Positions 26,540 through 37,739 are shown, numbered from the stretch's first letter. The stretch: DNA of 64,000 bases from Nissolia schottii (GCA_003254905.1 QANU01001671.1:820362-884361); one strand, 5' to 3'. Numbers and translations are program-made. Notes: a model not told the origin generated them from the letters alone.

Positions 26540-27140
26540 ATATCCGTGGTGTAATATTTGTTTATGAGTGTTGTAATGTTTGTTAAATTATTTATTTGTT
26601 TATGTGGCGTGCAATGTTTGTTTACGAGTGTTGTAATATTTTGAAGTGGTGAAATGTTTGTTTGTGTGGTATAATGTTTATTTATAAATGAAGTAATGTT
26701 TGTTTACGTCTTTATTTTTGTGTGATGTAATGTTTGTGTATGTATGTTATAATGTTTGCTTATGAGTTTTGTAACGTTTATTTTAGAGTGGTGTAATGTT
26801 TGTTTATTTGTGATATAATATTTGTTTATGATAAAGTGAGTGAAGGAGCAGGAGAGAAAGCGACTTTGCTATTTAGTTTGGGTGATGTCTCATTTTATTT
26901 TATTTTTTGTGTTTCATAATGTTTGTTTGTTTGTTCTTTAACCTTTACTCATTTGTTTTGTAATGTTTGTTTATGAAAGAGCGTGAATATACACGTTTTA
27001 GAGTGTGGTTAGGAGAGAGAGTGTTGCAATTACTTTTTGATATTTAATGTGTCTCCATTCCTGTTTATCTCCTTTTCGTATGTAAAAATGTTTGTTCATT
27101 AGTTATGTAATATTTGTTCATGTGTGTATGAAATGTTTGT
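26540..27140. repeat. Degenerate tandem repeat of gtaatgtttgttta
   Basis: More than a dozen imperfect copies of a motif of about 20-25 bases around gtaatgtttgttta occur in succession. The core is close to the gtaatgtttgtgca core of the MITE family at 8.1-11.0 kb, 19.7 kb and 57.7 kb, so it may be an expanded internal part of that family. Confidence 0.6.
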
Positions 27141-28786
27141 TAATACATTTGTGTACACCAAAAAAGTATCCACAAGTTATCCACATGACATTACTCTTTT
27201 TTGTATGACTTAGCATAATGTGAAATTTCCTTTTATATTTATATAAATGCCCCCCATAATCTAAATTTCTTGGATCGCCACTGCTTGCTTGACACTTGCA
27301 TTTGAGGCTCTATCATTGCCTTGGAGCTTCAAAACTCACGCCTTTGGGCTTCATTTGTGAACTCATGTTAGGCACTCAACAATTTGGGAACCACGTTTAT
27401 TTAGGTTGGTTCATAGAGAGTTTGTTTTGGTTTCTTTTGTATTCTTTATTTATATTGAGTGTGTATACGGGCGAAAAAAATATTGTGAGGTATTTTGGGT
27501 TTATTTGAAATTTAGATTTTAAGTGGAATGTAATTTTCTTTTGTATCTCAGTTTTGTTTCTTTAATGTAATTTATTTGTCGCCTTTGCTTGTGGATATAG
27601 ACTTTAAGCTAAATCACGTTAAATTTCTTATGTTATTTGTTTATTACGCTTTTGTTTGCGTGTTTGTTCTTGTGCTACTTTATTTGAGTCTTTCGAGACC
27701 CCATCACATTTCATAACATGTCTTCATGTGTTAATGTTTTCAGATACATAGACACGATAGTCTCACGAAATTTTCGCGTTTCCTAGATAAAATCTATTGT
27801 CCATTTTGTTCTCTTGTATTAATTTTTAATAATAAGACATTTGCGTAAAAACTTGTGATATCAAATGTGGTTGGATCGGATAAGTGGCCACAATCTATTG
27901 ATCTATGTCGAGCCAAATTCTATTGAAAGCTATTGATCCTTGTGGTTTTACAGGTAGTACCAAATTTTCCAAGTCCCTTAATGGCCTTGCCAAGGGGGAA
28001 TGATTATTCGGGATTGGTAATAACTGCAAAACATAATTGTGTGAAGTTTGGTTTGGGTTCTCCAAGTCCTTTATCCGTTTCGGGTGCGTTTATCTCGGAA
28101 CTTATTGAGGACCCTCAATGATAAAGAGTAGGTTGTTTGGCAAATGAGATTAACGAGCATGCATTTCATTTGTTTTGATGCTAACAGGTTAATGTTTGAA
28201 CATAGTGTTGTATTCTGTGCTAGTTTACTTATCCTTGCAGGGGATTTTGAATATTAGATAACCAAAGGTCATTGAATGGGAGTGTTGTAGAGTTATAGAC
28301 AAGACGTTGTTGACACTGGGATGCGGATGTTGAGGAGTGGGGTTCAAATGTGATGCAAATGATGCTATGGGTTATGGCTACCGTAGTACTGCTAGGGGCT
28401 AACTGGTTAGCAGCTGGGCAAGTGCTGATTCGCAGGTATTAACTGAAGCAAAGCAGAGAGCAGGACTTTTGATAGTATGAGTTTTTCTATTTTTAGTTAT
28501 TTTCATGTGCGGACGAGGTAAGAATTGTGATGTATTGATGCCATGAGACTAGCTACAGATGCTTGATGTAATTTTGCATGGGCACCTTAATTTAGGGTGG
28601 TTGGCGCGTTTTCTCCCAAAAAAATAAGGGTTTGTCCCAATAAATTTTCTTAGAGAGTTTTTAACGTAATCTTTTTTTTACTTTGTGGAGCTGTTTGCAT
28701 CTCAATAGCTTAAGTGTCACTGTAATGGTGATTCATGCCTCTATTCGATTTAATTAATAAAATTGAATCTAAAACTTACCCAGAAA

Positions 28787-29575
28787 AAAAATTACTCCAA
28801 GAAAAGCTCCAGCCCAAGCTTTAGCTGGCCCACCATACATTGCATTGCCCTACCCAAAATCCACTTCTTTGAACCTAGCATGTTTCACATCTGACACTAC
28901 ATGACCTCACAGTTGTAAACAAGGGTTGTCCCCTTAATCACCATTAGATCTGCCACAGAATGTATATACTCCCCTATCACCGTAGCTTTGACTTTCTTTA
29001 TGAACTCTGCAGTATACACAAATGGATTTCCACAAAGCTTCGTTGCTGTGGTAACCGCAGCTGGTTATGGAAAATTGTTATCGTACTAAACAACTGATAA
29101 CGGAGGGTTAAACCTAGCACCGTAGGACGTGCATTGACGATGCACATAATGCAAACCTCCTGCTCTGGCTCTAACTGCAATGCTTTCATATGACAATACC
29201 TGACGCATGCCGTGATAACCTCAAATCTTGTGCACTCACCAAGGTGATTAGGAACCACGCGGCGAAAGGTAGCTATTACGGAAGGTTCAAAGAAGATAGA
29301 TCATTGAACCAAGTTGACATCATTCTCGTGGTGCAAAATGATGGACCCTTCGTTATTATCTACGATTTGCTCGTATTTGCAGTGGCTGCATGTAACATGC
29401 GGTAGGTCTCTTGCCCTAAGGAGGTCTCTGTTCCACACAGGTAGAATTGAAGAATGGCATGCAACCCCAGCCATTTCAGCCAAAGCGTTCAAGAATTGTA
29501 CTATACCGGTTGCGCCACTCATGGTGTGGTTCATGCGAGTTGCGAGGATGAAACCACCACACTTCAGGTGAAAAA
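28787..29575 (-). pseudogene. BAHD acyltransferase pseudogene, exon 2 only, copy C
   Basis: This stretch matches exon 2 of copies A and B from the HxxxD region to beyond DFGWG, in broken frames. The catalytic motif is changed to HTMSG, so the catalytic Asp is replaced by Gly. The frame stops after VNLVQ, shifts near PTVLGLT, and DFGWG reads DFG-stop-G because TGG has become TAG. The 3' end is lost near 28787, and the acceptor AG before exon 2 is spoiled. No exon 1 lies upstream within the next kilobase. It is a third, dead member of the tandem cluster, same strand and order as the others. Confidence 0.9.
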
Positions 29576-30080
29576 CTTTTGGCTTTAAATATATAAATTA
29601 ATTGTAAAGAAAGATGCAATGTTATATAGTATATGCTCATAAATATTAAATTTTATGTAACTTAAACAAAGAATAACTCTTGATGTGAACGTTTGGAAAG
29701 ATGAACAACGATAAATAGTAAGTACGCACATCTGAATGTAAGACTTCATCAGTGAATGGTAGAATGCTCAAGCGTTAAAAATCCACATGCTCATGGGTTA
29801 AAACATCATCAGTGAATGGTATAATGCTCAAGGGCTAAAACTTAATCAGTGAATGATAAAATGCTCAAGCGTTAAAAATGCACATGCTAGTCTTGAGCAT
29901 TTAATAGCATTCCCGACGGGGATGAATGTCATAAAGAAAATTGAAAGGGGTAAACGAGACAGAAATTACTAAGAAATAGAGCTCAATCCGTACAACCATG
30001 AGAATATAAATACAAAATCAAGTCTCAAACTTCAGAAGGCTGATTCATTTCACATCCATTTAAAATTCATATCGAGTCTG
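29576..30080. other. Spacer with a short tandem repeat
   Basis: No gene. Three imperfect copies of a unit containing atcagtgaatggta and aatgctcaagcgttaaaa lie at about 29745-29890, with a 60-base period between the first two and a shorter third step. They separate the BAHD pseudogene from the proteasome gene. Confidence 0.6.
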
Positions 30081-32283
30081 CTACCACGAACCTTCAGCAC
30101 CCACTGTTGGATTCTTGAAAGCATTGAACTCCCAGTATGTCTTCAATGAGAAAGGTGGGAAAACAGTTGCACCTTCTTCAGTAATTTTAGATATCTGAAA
30201 ATTAAACATCGTATATATACTAAATATCGTGTTGCAATAGAATTAAATTGAAGATTCATTATAATAAAGTTAAAGTCTTTTTCCCACTAGATGAAATCAG
30301 TTACATGGATCGTATGATAAATCATATCTGTTGACATCCTATTTATTGCCCACAAACCTACAAACTTTTCTATCCTTTGGGTTCAGCGGTGATTAGACCC
30401 AAAGTCGCAGAGACCTAGGTGGCATGTGATTATCGCTTACAAGTTAAAATCCTAATAATTAAACTTAAAAATGCGTCACCCTGAAGGCTTGAGCCATATA
30501 CTACTGAAGGTGATGAGATCTTTGAAACTTTTCTAACTTAAAATTATAGTGGCTTCCCAAACAATGACAAGAATGTAGAAGAAACTAAGAGAGTACTATG
30601 CACAAAAGACCTTTCAAAACAAAACACTTCCCCTTGAAAGTCCATTCATACAAAATGAAAGGAATATTGCAAGAATTGTAGCACTAGCCCATGGCCTATG
30701 CCCTATGGGCATGCTAGCAGTAAGCAAAGGAGAACTGTTAACAGTTGTAGATTTAGGACAATATATAGGTATTTCAACTCTATTGTGGTTCTGATAAATT
30801 GAAAGAAGGGCAGGGTAAGCAGAGAAAAGCAAAGCAAGACAAAGGAAACAGGAAAAACCTGAATCTTGTTGACAGCAGACCTATCACGATATAAAAGCAC
30901 ACGCATGCATTTTTCTAGTAACTGGACACCTTCTTCAAAGGTCAAGTCTTCACGCCACTCGTCGCGTAGAATTGGCCTAGCAAGATGATTTCCGAGCCCA
31001 GTTGCTACATGGTTGTCTTCAAAATTAACGCCAATCATGTTAACCTAGATAAGATTCGAATCCAAAAACTGAATAAACTTTACACTTTGTAGGGAGTAAA
31101 ACTGTTGAACCAGAAAAAGAAGACAAAGGAAGGCATACTGTGCCAAGGTACTTCTGCCTGTTTTTCACACCGCCAAGTACAAGTGAGTTCCATAGTGGGT
31201 TGAACTTGTTGCGCCTATTATACATCATGCGAGTTAAATAGTTGTGCACCTCCTTAGGCCCTAGAGAATTCCCATCATCCCACATGTTGTCATAAAGGCT
31301 GCAGCAGTCAAAATTCAAAACCAAAAGTTAGATAGGCTAGGGGGAAAATACAATAATAGATTTCTTTCCTCAATGTTTGAAACAAAATGCACACATAACA
31401 CAGCCAGGAACGTATAGCTGATGCAAAGCACTTAACTAAACAGCCTCTTCTGTTATTCACTTAATTGAAAAATCCAGTGCATACTTAGTGACAATTTTTA
31501 ATAATAAGAAGAAAAAAGTGCTCACATAAGCTCATCAAGATAGCGTAGAATTTCCTGAAAGTCACTTAATTCGCCGCTGGCACCAAGAAGAGAATGCTTT
31601 CCAATAGGCTTCAAACGCTCGATGCTCTTGTACCGCAGAGTAGATCCATATGAACCTATCAGTATAACCATCATTGACATGAGGATGCAGAGTGAAGCCA
31701 TTACTTCAAAAAACACAGTGAATGACCTTGCAGAGATGACATATACTATACTGAAAAGCAAAATGTTCAGGAAAATATAGAAAGATTCTTAACAAGCAAT
31801 TTCCATAAGATTATAATAAATTAATCAGATCGAGAGCCTTTTGGCATGAATATGCAGTAAAATAAATTAGAAATATCTAACTACAAAGTACCCGAGCTAA
31901 AATTCAAGAATAAACAAGAAGAAAGACACATCTTAATTGAACTAAAGTATATGAAGGATTGAAGCTAAGACAAGCAAAAGTAGGCTGAAAAAAGACTTGA
32001 CGAAACTACCTCCAGTATCAGCAGCCATTAGAATCCCATCTTTGAATTTGATGGCAACAACGGACGATCCAGTTACGTACGGGTACCTAACGATGAAAAT
32101 TACACAAAAATTAGGGTTAAAAACAAAAAGCAATTTGGCAACGAACGCGAATGCATTAGTGTGCGGAAACCCTAAACCGTAGAAATACAAACAGATACGA
32201 ATCAAAGAAGGGGAAGAGGGAGAGAAAGAGAGTGCATACAGAGTTCTCTGGGATTCAGCTGCAGAACCCACCATCATCGTCAT
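30081..32283 (-). CDS. PBG1: 20S proteasome beta-7 subunit (beta type-4, PBG1)
   Basis: A structural subunit of the 20S core's inner beta ring (beta-7, the PSMB4 orthologue), not one of the three catalytic beta subunits. Six coding exons: 32283-32240, 32086-32010, 31655-31526, 31298-31139, 31044-30859 and 30194-30081. All have GT-AG ends and sum to 711 bp, 236 residues, close to the plant family length. The product opens with GSAAESQRTLYPYVTGSS and carries GSYGSTLRYK, SLLGASGELSDFQEIL, LYDNMWDDGNSLGPKE, NHLARPILRDEW and a C-terminal GAEGSW, matching the Arabidopsis protein through its length. The frame is intact. Introns contain no recognisable genes. Expected to be constitutive and part of the cytosolic and nuclear proteasome. 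Confidence 0.95.
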
Positions 32284-32470
32284 GAGAATGAATTTGGATC
32301 GGTCTGAGAAACAATGGAAGAGGGAAAGGGGGAACTGGAGTAGAGAGAAAGGGTGGGTGTGTTTGCTTAGTTGAATTGCTTTGATGTAAAACGACGTCGG
32401 TTCCAGAGTTTATTTTCAGCGGCGCCAAACGTCGTCGTCTAATTGTAACGGCAAATTTCTGATTATTTTA
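32284..32470 (-). promoter_or_regulatory. Upstream region of PBG1
   Basis: This short region lies between the PBG1 start codon and a probable Helitron at 32620. It has an ACGT-core palindrome, acgacgtcgg, near 32390-32400. No clear TATA box is seen, which is usual for housekeeping genes. Function as promoter is inferred from position. Confidence 0.4.
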
Positions 32471-32937
32471 TAAATAAAGCTTAGTAATGGTATTGTTGCT
32501 TTTTCATGAAATTTTTAAGTTGATGTATTATATAGTTTATGAATTTTGATCTTCGAAAATGAAAATACAGGTATAAATTATTTTTTGAAATAATATAGTT
32601 ATCTATATCTATATCTATATCTATATATAATGAAAGTTCAACATCCTCACGTGGTTTGCACGCACTGAATCTCCACGTGTCACTCATTCCTCCAATTTTT
32701 TCCCGCCCAAAGCCTCCTAACCTGCCCCTCACGTGCGCCTTCCCAACCACTATGTTTCTTCAGCCTTCCATTCCATTTTGTTGTCAGTTTCCAGCAGATG
32801 CAGCGCTTTCCTCTCGCAGAATCACCAACCAGCTTTTAATTTTCCAGAGCAGCACCAAACAGCTCCAACTTTTGTTTAGCTCTCCACCACAATCAACTCA
32901 TATCTCCCTGCAAAGCACCACAAGTTTGTCTTTTCCT

Positions 32938-33360
32938 CCATTTTGTTCCATGTTTCTTCCTTCATTTTGTTCCATGTTTCCTCCATTTTTTCGTTCCATT
33001 TTCAGAACCCCAAAACATCAAATGCGAGAATATTTTGCATATTTAGTTTTTTTTTTTTTTTTTGTGTGTCATGTACTTCATTTACTTCCTTCATGTTTTT
33101 TCCTTATCAAAACCCCCAAAACAAACCACATGACAATGTGTTGCATATTTAGTTGTGTGATTTACACCATTTTGTTGTTTTATGTTTCTTCCTTCATTTT
33201 GTTCCATGTTTCCTCCATTTTTTTGTTCCATTGTCAGAACCCCCAAACTTGACATACGAGAATATTTTGCATTTTTATTTTTGTTTTGTTTGTGTGATGT
33301 ACTCCATTTTGTTCCTTCATGTTTCTTCCTTATCAAAACCCTCAAAATAAAACATATTTA
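32938..33360 (+). repeat. Two tandem units of about 233 bp with ttttgttccatgtttc motifs
   Basis: The block opening near 32938 recurs near 33171: both have catgtttcttccttcatttt-type text, then the attttcagaaccc / attgtcagaaccc step, gagaatattttgcat, and a final cttatcaaaaccc step. Within each unit the ttttgttccatgtttc motif is repeated again. The repeat lies inside the probable Helitron. Confidence 0.7.
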
Positions 33361-33759
33361 CTTGCCATCAAGAAGGTATACTCGTTTGTATGTTTGTCAA
33401 GTTGTATTTTCTGACAATATTTGGTTCAAAAACTCAGTTTCACAAGTAATAATTTCTGTTCCTCCACCTTACAACTCAGCTTCTTTATTTCATTGTTGCA
33501 CAAATGTTTTCATATAGTGTTCCTTTATCTCTTATATGTGGTGCATGTTTGTCAAATTGTGAACATTGAGTCGGTGCATGTTTGTCAACATGGAATCGGT
33601 CATCAACCTGTTTGCATATTGTAAAAATCTGAACTTGATGCTGGTGAACATTGATGTTTCCATATTTTGACACTTGGGAATTCTGACTGATTTTATTTCA
33701 CAAGTTTTTACATAAAGTCTTCCTTGATATTGTGTTCCTTCATATGCCTTTCAGAGAAA

Positions 33760-34168
33760 ATGGAAGCAAGTTATGATTTGCTCTGCATGGCTAACCCTGC
33801 CAAACTCCCATGGAATTTCAAGATTTACGTTTCAAGATTATGGAAAGTGTCAAACATTAACAACAGATCAGAATTATTTTCGCTCGAAATGTTATTTGTC
33901 GACGAGAAGGTAAATGTTGCACACATTTTCGCTCGGTCAAATTTGTTTTCCTACTTTATTTAATATCACAATATTCTCCATTCTTTCTACCTGACAAAGT
34001 GGCATAAAGTCCGTTGATGGAGTTGTGTCGCATAATCTGGGTTCCTTCCTTCAATGTTACACAAATGTCATCTTTCAGGGGAATCGTATTCACGCCACAG
34101 TGCCCAGAAATTTGCTCAACCAATTCGAGTCTACTCTTGCTGAAGGTTCCTTTTTACAAGTGCAGTAA
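33760..34168 (+). pseudogene. Replication protein A large-subunit OB-fold fragment
   Basis: Two exon-like pieces, 33760-33909 and 34079-34168, joined by a GT-AG intron, encode 79 residues: PWNFKIYVSRLWKV, LEMLFVDEKG and IHATVPRNLLNQFES. This is the N-terminal OB-fold pattern of the RPA1-like proteins common in plant genomes and Helitrons. It stops at TAA right after the LQVQ codons, where a normal copy would continue, so it is a truncated fragment and not a working single-strand-binding protein. Its place inside a probable Helitron fits gene capture or Helitron-encoded RPA remnants. Confidence 0.65.
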
Positions 34169-35550
34169 ATAAGATTAGTGGTATCAGTAAATAATAAACT
34201 AAATTTTGCTCAATTGGCTAAGTGGCAATTAATAATATTACATTTTTTCATTCAAAATGTAAACAACCATAACAATTCTGGTAGAAACAATACTACAAAC
34301 AACATTTAACCCACAACGTTCATCGATAATGTAAACAACACATACACAGACTAAAGCTTACAAAATTCCAATCCTTTACAAATTTTCACAAAAAAGACAG
34401 GTAGCTAATTTCCGAACGATGACATTAACACTTTCTGAACCAAGAGGTTGTTTAAGTTTCAAAGAAGACAATATCCTATCATGGTGTCACATGGGATAAC
34501 AATTAACAAGAGCCAACGCCAGTCATTATCAACAGATGACTACCTTCACTAAAATAAAAAGTTAATTTTTTCCCCATTTGGATACGTCTCAGTTAATGTT
34601 AAAAAGCGTTTTCCAAACTCAAAAACCAGATCAATGTTTACATTACTTTAATGCTCCAAATATAATGGTAACAATCTCTAAAAAAACTAACACCACATTG
34701 GTCAAAAGGTAATATACATGGTTTATATTAATGCATATTTCTTTAAAACATGGTTTATATCGCCACTGTGCGTCGCGCGGGTTATAATCAACTGCAAAAA
34801 AAAAAACCATCAACTAAAAAAAAACATCAATTGCGGTGCTCAGAGATAATATCCATACGTTTGAGTTCCCGGAACTTGGTTTATACCCTTCTCATGTGAA
34901 CAAAATTCTTATTGACTTGATTCACTTGCAGACTAATGATCTTAAAGAATTCCATGTACGTTCATGGAGAAATCTTGCGACGTTAAAGAACATTTTGCTC
35001 ATATCAACAGCCATTTTCCCTGTTTAGACTTTATATTATTTTATGTAATAGAAATTAGTTTTGAAGTTGGTTTCCAACTCACAATGCACTTTTGTAGCTG
35101 TTGATTTTTATCTCATTTTGTATTAATGTGCTTAGTGTGTAAATAATATACTCCTACCAAATGAACTCTCCCTTTTTCTCACATTATCATATGTATATAT
35201 ATTCTGCAATCTCTTGCATTTTGCTGCCGACATTTGTTTGTATCGTCTAAAAGGTGGTTGTTCTAAATATATTCGCAACCATGGTTTGTCATCCTCACCG
35301 CACATCGCACGTCGCGCGGGTTAAAATCTAGTAATGTGTTAAATTGAACCAAATCGATAATAAATATTTGATTATTATTTATATTTATTATATATTTTAT
35401 ATTTTATAATTTGCTGCAACTAACTTCATCTTTAAGTGTATCTCTATCATATTGGATTCCGGCTCCTTTTTTTATTTAATTGTTTACGCTACATAATTAA
35501 TTACTTCTAAAATTTATTTAATAGTCTTTTCACTATTGTATTATTATAAT

Positions 35551-35848
35551 GGGTTAATTAAGTTTTTAGTCCATGTAATATGAAAAAGTTTGGTTTTAGT
35601 CCCTCATGACAAGTTTTAGTCCCTGTAAAATGTGAAAATTTGATTTTGGTCCCTGTGGACGGTTGGTGGTGGACAGTGATGCCGTGTTAGTTAACCCTTC
35701 GTCAGGGACCATTTCTACATCACCGTCCATCACCAACCGTCTACAGGGACCAAAATCAAATTTTCACATTTTACAGGGACTAAAACTTGTCATGAGGGAT
35801 TAAAACCAAACTTTTTCATATTACATGGACTAAAAACTTAATTAACCC
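35551..35848. mobile_element. Near-perfect hairpin Mutator-type MITE
   Basis: Almost the entire 298 bp is one inverted repeat: gggttaattaagtttttagt at the left pairs with the right end, and the arms stay paired into a short centre around gtgttagttaacccttcg. The flanks carry the exact 9-bp duplication tattataat at 35542-35550 and 35849-35857. The arms contain agtccctgtaaaatgtgaaa text typical of abundant plant MITEs. Transcripts across it would fold into a long double-stranded RNA. Confidence 0.9.
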
Positions 35849-36167
35849 TATTATAATTGATTGAGCTAATAACTTATTAAACATTCTTAAATCAACATTT
35901 TTTTGGGTGCATTGGAATCCTTAATTATGCGAGTAGGGGAGGGGAGCGGAAATGAGAGAGAAAAAGATCTCTAACTTATAACTTAAACCTCATCAACCTT
36001 TTAGTCACTTAGAATGAGGGGATGTGTTACTTAAGTTATAACTCATTGGCCTTAAATGCTAAGAAAAATTTTAAATCAATCACAAGTCAAAATATGAAGT
36101 GAGGAGAAAGAAGATTAAGCTTACACCAAAATGCAAAACAAATTACTTTTCTTAGTTTCATTAGTCA

Positions 36168-36781
36168 TGGGGGTGAACACCGGTCGGGTCGGGTAGGCCC
36201 GCCCGTGTTACAGACCCGACTCGATGTCTGGCGAGCGGGTCGGGTTGGGTAAAAATCACAAATTTGATATGGGTACTTACCAGATCCGCAACCCGCCCGG
36301 ATCGGGCAGGTTTAGGCAGGCCGGCGGGTGACCCGCCTTCTTTTTTTTTAAAAAAAAAAACTGTTTTTTTATCACAGTAAAACAGCCCACAACCCACCTA
36401 GCACACAACCCACCCCCCCGACACACACAGAGCAAACAGCAAAATTAGGGTTAAATTAGGGGGTGGCTGCGGGGTCGCGGGGTGGGTCGGCGGTGGCAGA
36501 CTCAGGGTCACGGGAGGGTCGCGGGGTGGCTTCGGCGGTGGTAGACTCAGGGTCGCGGGGTGGGGTCGCGGGGTGAGGACGAAGCAGAATGGGGAAATTT
36601 TATATATATGTATATATGTATATATATGCGGGTCGGGTCTAGTTTAGGAGTTCAAATCCGAGACTCGACCCGTTTAACCAAGCGGATCTTGCCTGCTGAC
36701 CAGCCATAACCCGACCTGAGCGGGTCGGATTGGGTCGGTTTGGCGGGTTAGCGGGTTGGGTACAACCCGTGTTCACCCCTA
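36168..36781. mobile_element. Non-autonomous hAT element, GC-rich
   Basis: The ends are tgggggtgaacac and, inverted, taggggtgaacac, flanked by the exact 8-bp duplication attagtca at 36160-36167 and 36782-36789. The ends and duplication length are those of hAT elements. The 614 bp is unusually GC-rich for this window and full of cgggtcggg/acccgacc repeats, with a ggtcgcggggtgg repeat in the middle. No transposase frame is present. Confidence 0.9.
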
Positions 36782-37494
36782 ATTAGTCATTCTATGAATT
36801 TATGTTCATACTACCATTTAGCATTTTTCTACCTAAATTTCCTTTCATATTCTGCGACCTTAATATCATCAAAGTTTAAGAATTGAATAAGTTTAAACCA
36901 CTTGACAACATGCATTCAATGGGTTAAAAAAAATGTTGCAAAGCGATGCCTCTTAAACTGTAATTCGTTAACAATGGATGATTGGAAGCAGAGGGTGTTT
37001 TTGCATTTCACCATTGACAGATGGATCAGCAAGGAGATGCATAACTTCTAGTATAACCAAGGTAACCGTGGCACAAGTAGCACCTTTACTACGCAGCACA
37101 CATTGCAATTTGTAAGTCTGTGGGAGACTAGAATTCCATCTCATAGATAAACAATCGCAGGTGCTAACTGTTACCAAAAACAGCAAATTACAGTTTGTTA
37201 TTTTGGTCATTTTTTCATGGCGGTGTAGTTGTTAAATTCTGTGCGAGTGTTAGTATAAATATTGAGTCAAAAAGGCTCTTTCCCCCTTCAATTTTGGTTT
37301 GGGAAACTCCAATGCTCCTTTCTCTCGAGGCCAATAAAATGACACAATTTAAGCACGTATGTCTTCTGATATATCATGAGCACTGATTTCTTGAATAGAG
37401 CAATAGGTTTGCGAGAAATTGATCCAGTTATAAAGAAACTCAAACCATGTGCTGCAAAACATTAGTCTCACCCTCAGCACGCGATCCCAAGTTA

Positions 37495-37546
37495 GTCCCA
37501 CATCGATAAACTAATAAACATGCCGCCTGAAAGCATTTTATAAATA
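37495..37546 (+). promoter_or_regulatory. USE and TATA box of the U1 snRNA gene
   Basis: The plant snRNA upstream sequence element GTCCCACATCG is at 37495-37505 and TATAAATA at 37539-37546. The 33-bp gap is the spacing known for RNA polymerase II snRNA genes in plants, as opposed to about 23 bp for polymerase III genes. The TATA starts 32 bp before the first U1 base. Confidence 0.95.
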
Positions 37547-37570
37547 AGAAGCAAGTTCCCACGTTACAAC

Positions 37571-37733
37571 ATACTTACCTGGATGGGGTCAATGGGCGAT
37601 CAAGAAGGCTCATGGCCTGGACTGGTGACCTCCATTGCACTTTGGAGGGGTGCTTGTCTAAGATCTCCCCAAGCGGGAGAGTCTACATCATAATTTGTTG
37701 CAGTGGGGGCCTGCGTTCGCGCGGCCCCTACCC
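37571..37733 (+). ncRNA. U1 spliceosomal snRNA
   Basis: U1 pairs with 5' splice sites in pre-mRNA. The gene starts with the canonical ATACTTACCTG. Stem-loop I has the U1-70K loop gatcaagaag, the middle contains ttgcactttggaggggtgct, the Sm-site region is ataatttgttg at 37690-37700, and stem-loop IV is the strong hairpin gggggcctgcgttcgcgcgg with its partner cccct at 37705-37729. A plant 3' box, AGTTCAA, follows at 37740-37746. With the USE and TATA in register, all known parts of a functional plant U1 gene are present. The 3' end is given to within a few bases. Confidence 0.95.
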
Positions 37734-37739
37734 AGTTGT

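Larger units (their letters stand above)
22561..28780. other. Long intergenic stretch without a supported gene
   Basis: Contents: a TA then GA microsatellite at about 23245-23304; a moderately GC-rich block at 23540-23760 with a short basic frame of 66 residues of unknown nature; a probable hAT relic at about 24812-25607 with inverted ends like tagggggtggaaat; and degenerate tandem repeats of gtaatgtttgttta at about 26540-27140. The blocks at 23425-23470 and 27851-27900 share tatcaaatgtggttggatcg. The stretch 27900-28760 has gene-like composition (a 62-codon frame with LPRGNDYSG, and a polyadenylation-like end near 28750) but I do not recognise it. Confidence 0.45.
32620..35331 (+). mobile_element. 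Probable non-autonomous Helitron carrying an RPA fragment
   Basis: The proposed 5' end is TCTATATATAATGAAAG at 32620 and the proposed 3' end is the GC-rich hairpin cgcacgtcgcgcg followed by ggttaaaatCTAG at 35328-35331. The flanks are A on the left and T on the right, as for Helitron insertion without duplication. A second hairpin-plus-tail of the same kind (gtgcgtcgcgcgggttataa) lies at about 34769-34790, so elements may be nested or the end duplicated. Inside are a replication-protein-A fragment and two long repeats of about 233 bp. No Rep/helicase frame is seen. The 5' end sits on a tatcta microsatellite, which makes the exact base uncertain. Confidence 0.6.

Noticed and set aside
33091..33517. 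Long phenylalanine-rich frames
   Set aside because: They follow from the T-rich 233-bp repeats inside the Helitron and occur in several frames at once.
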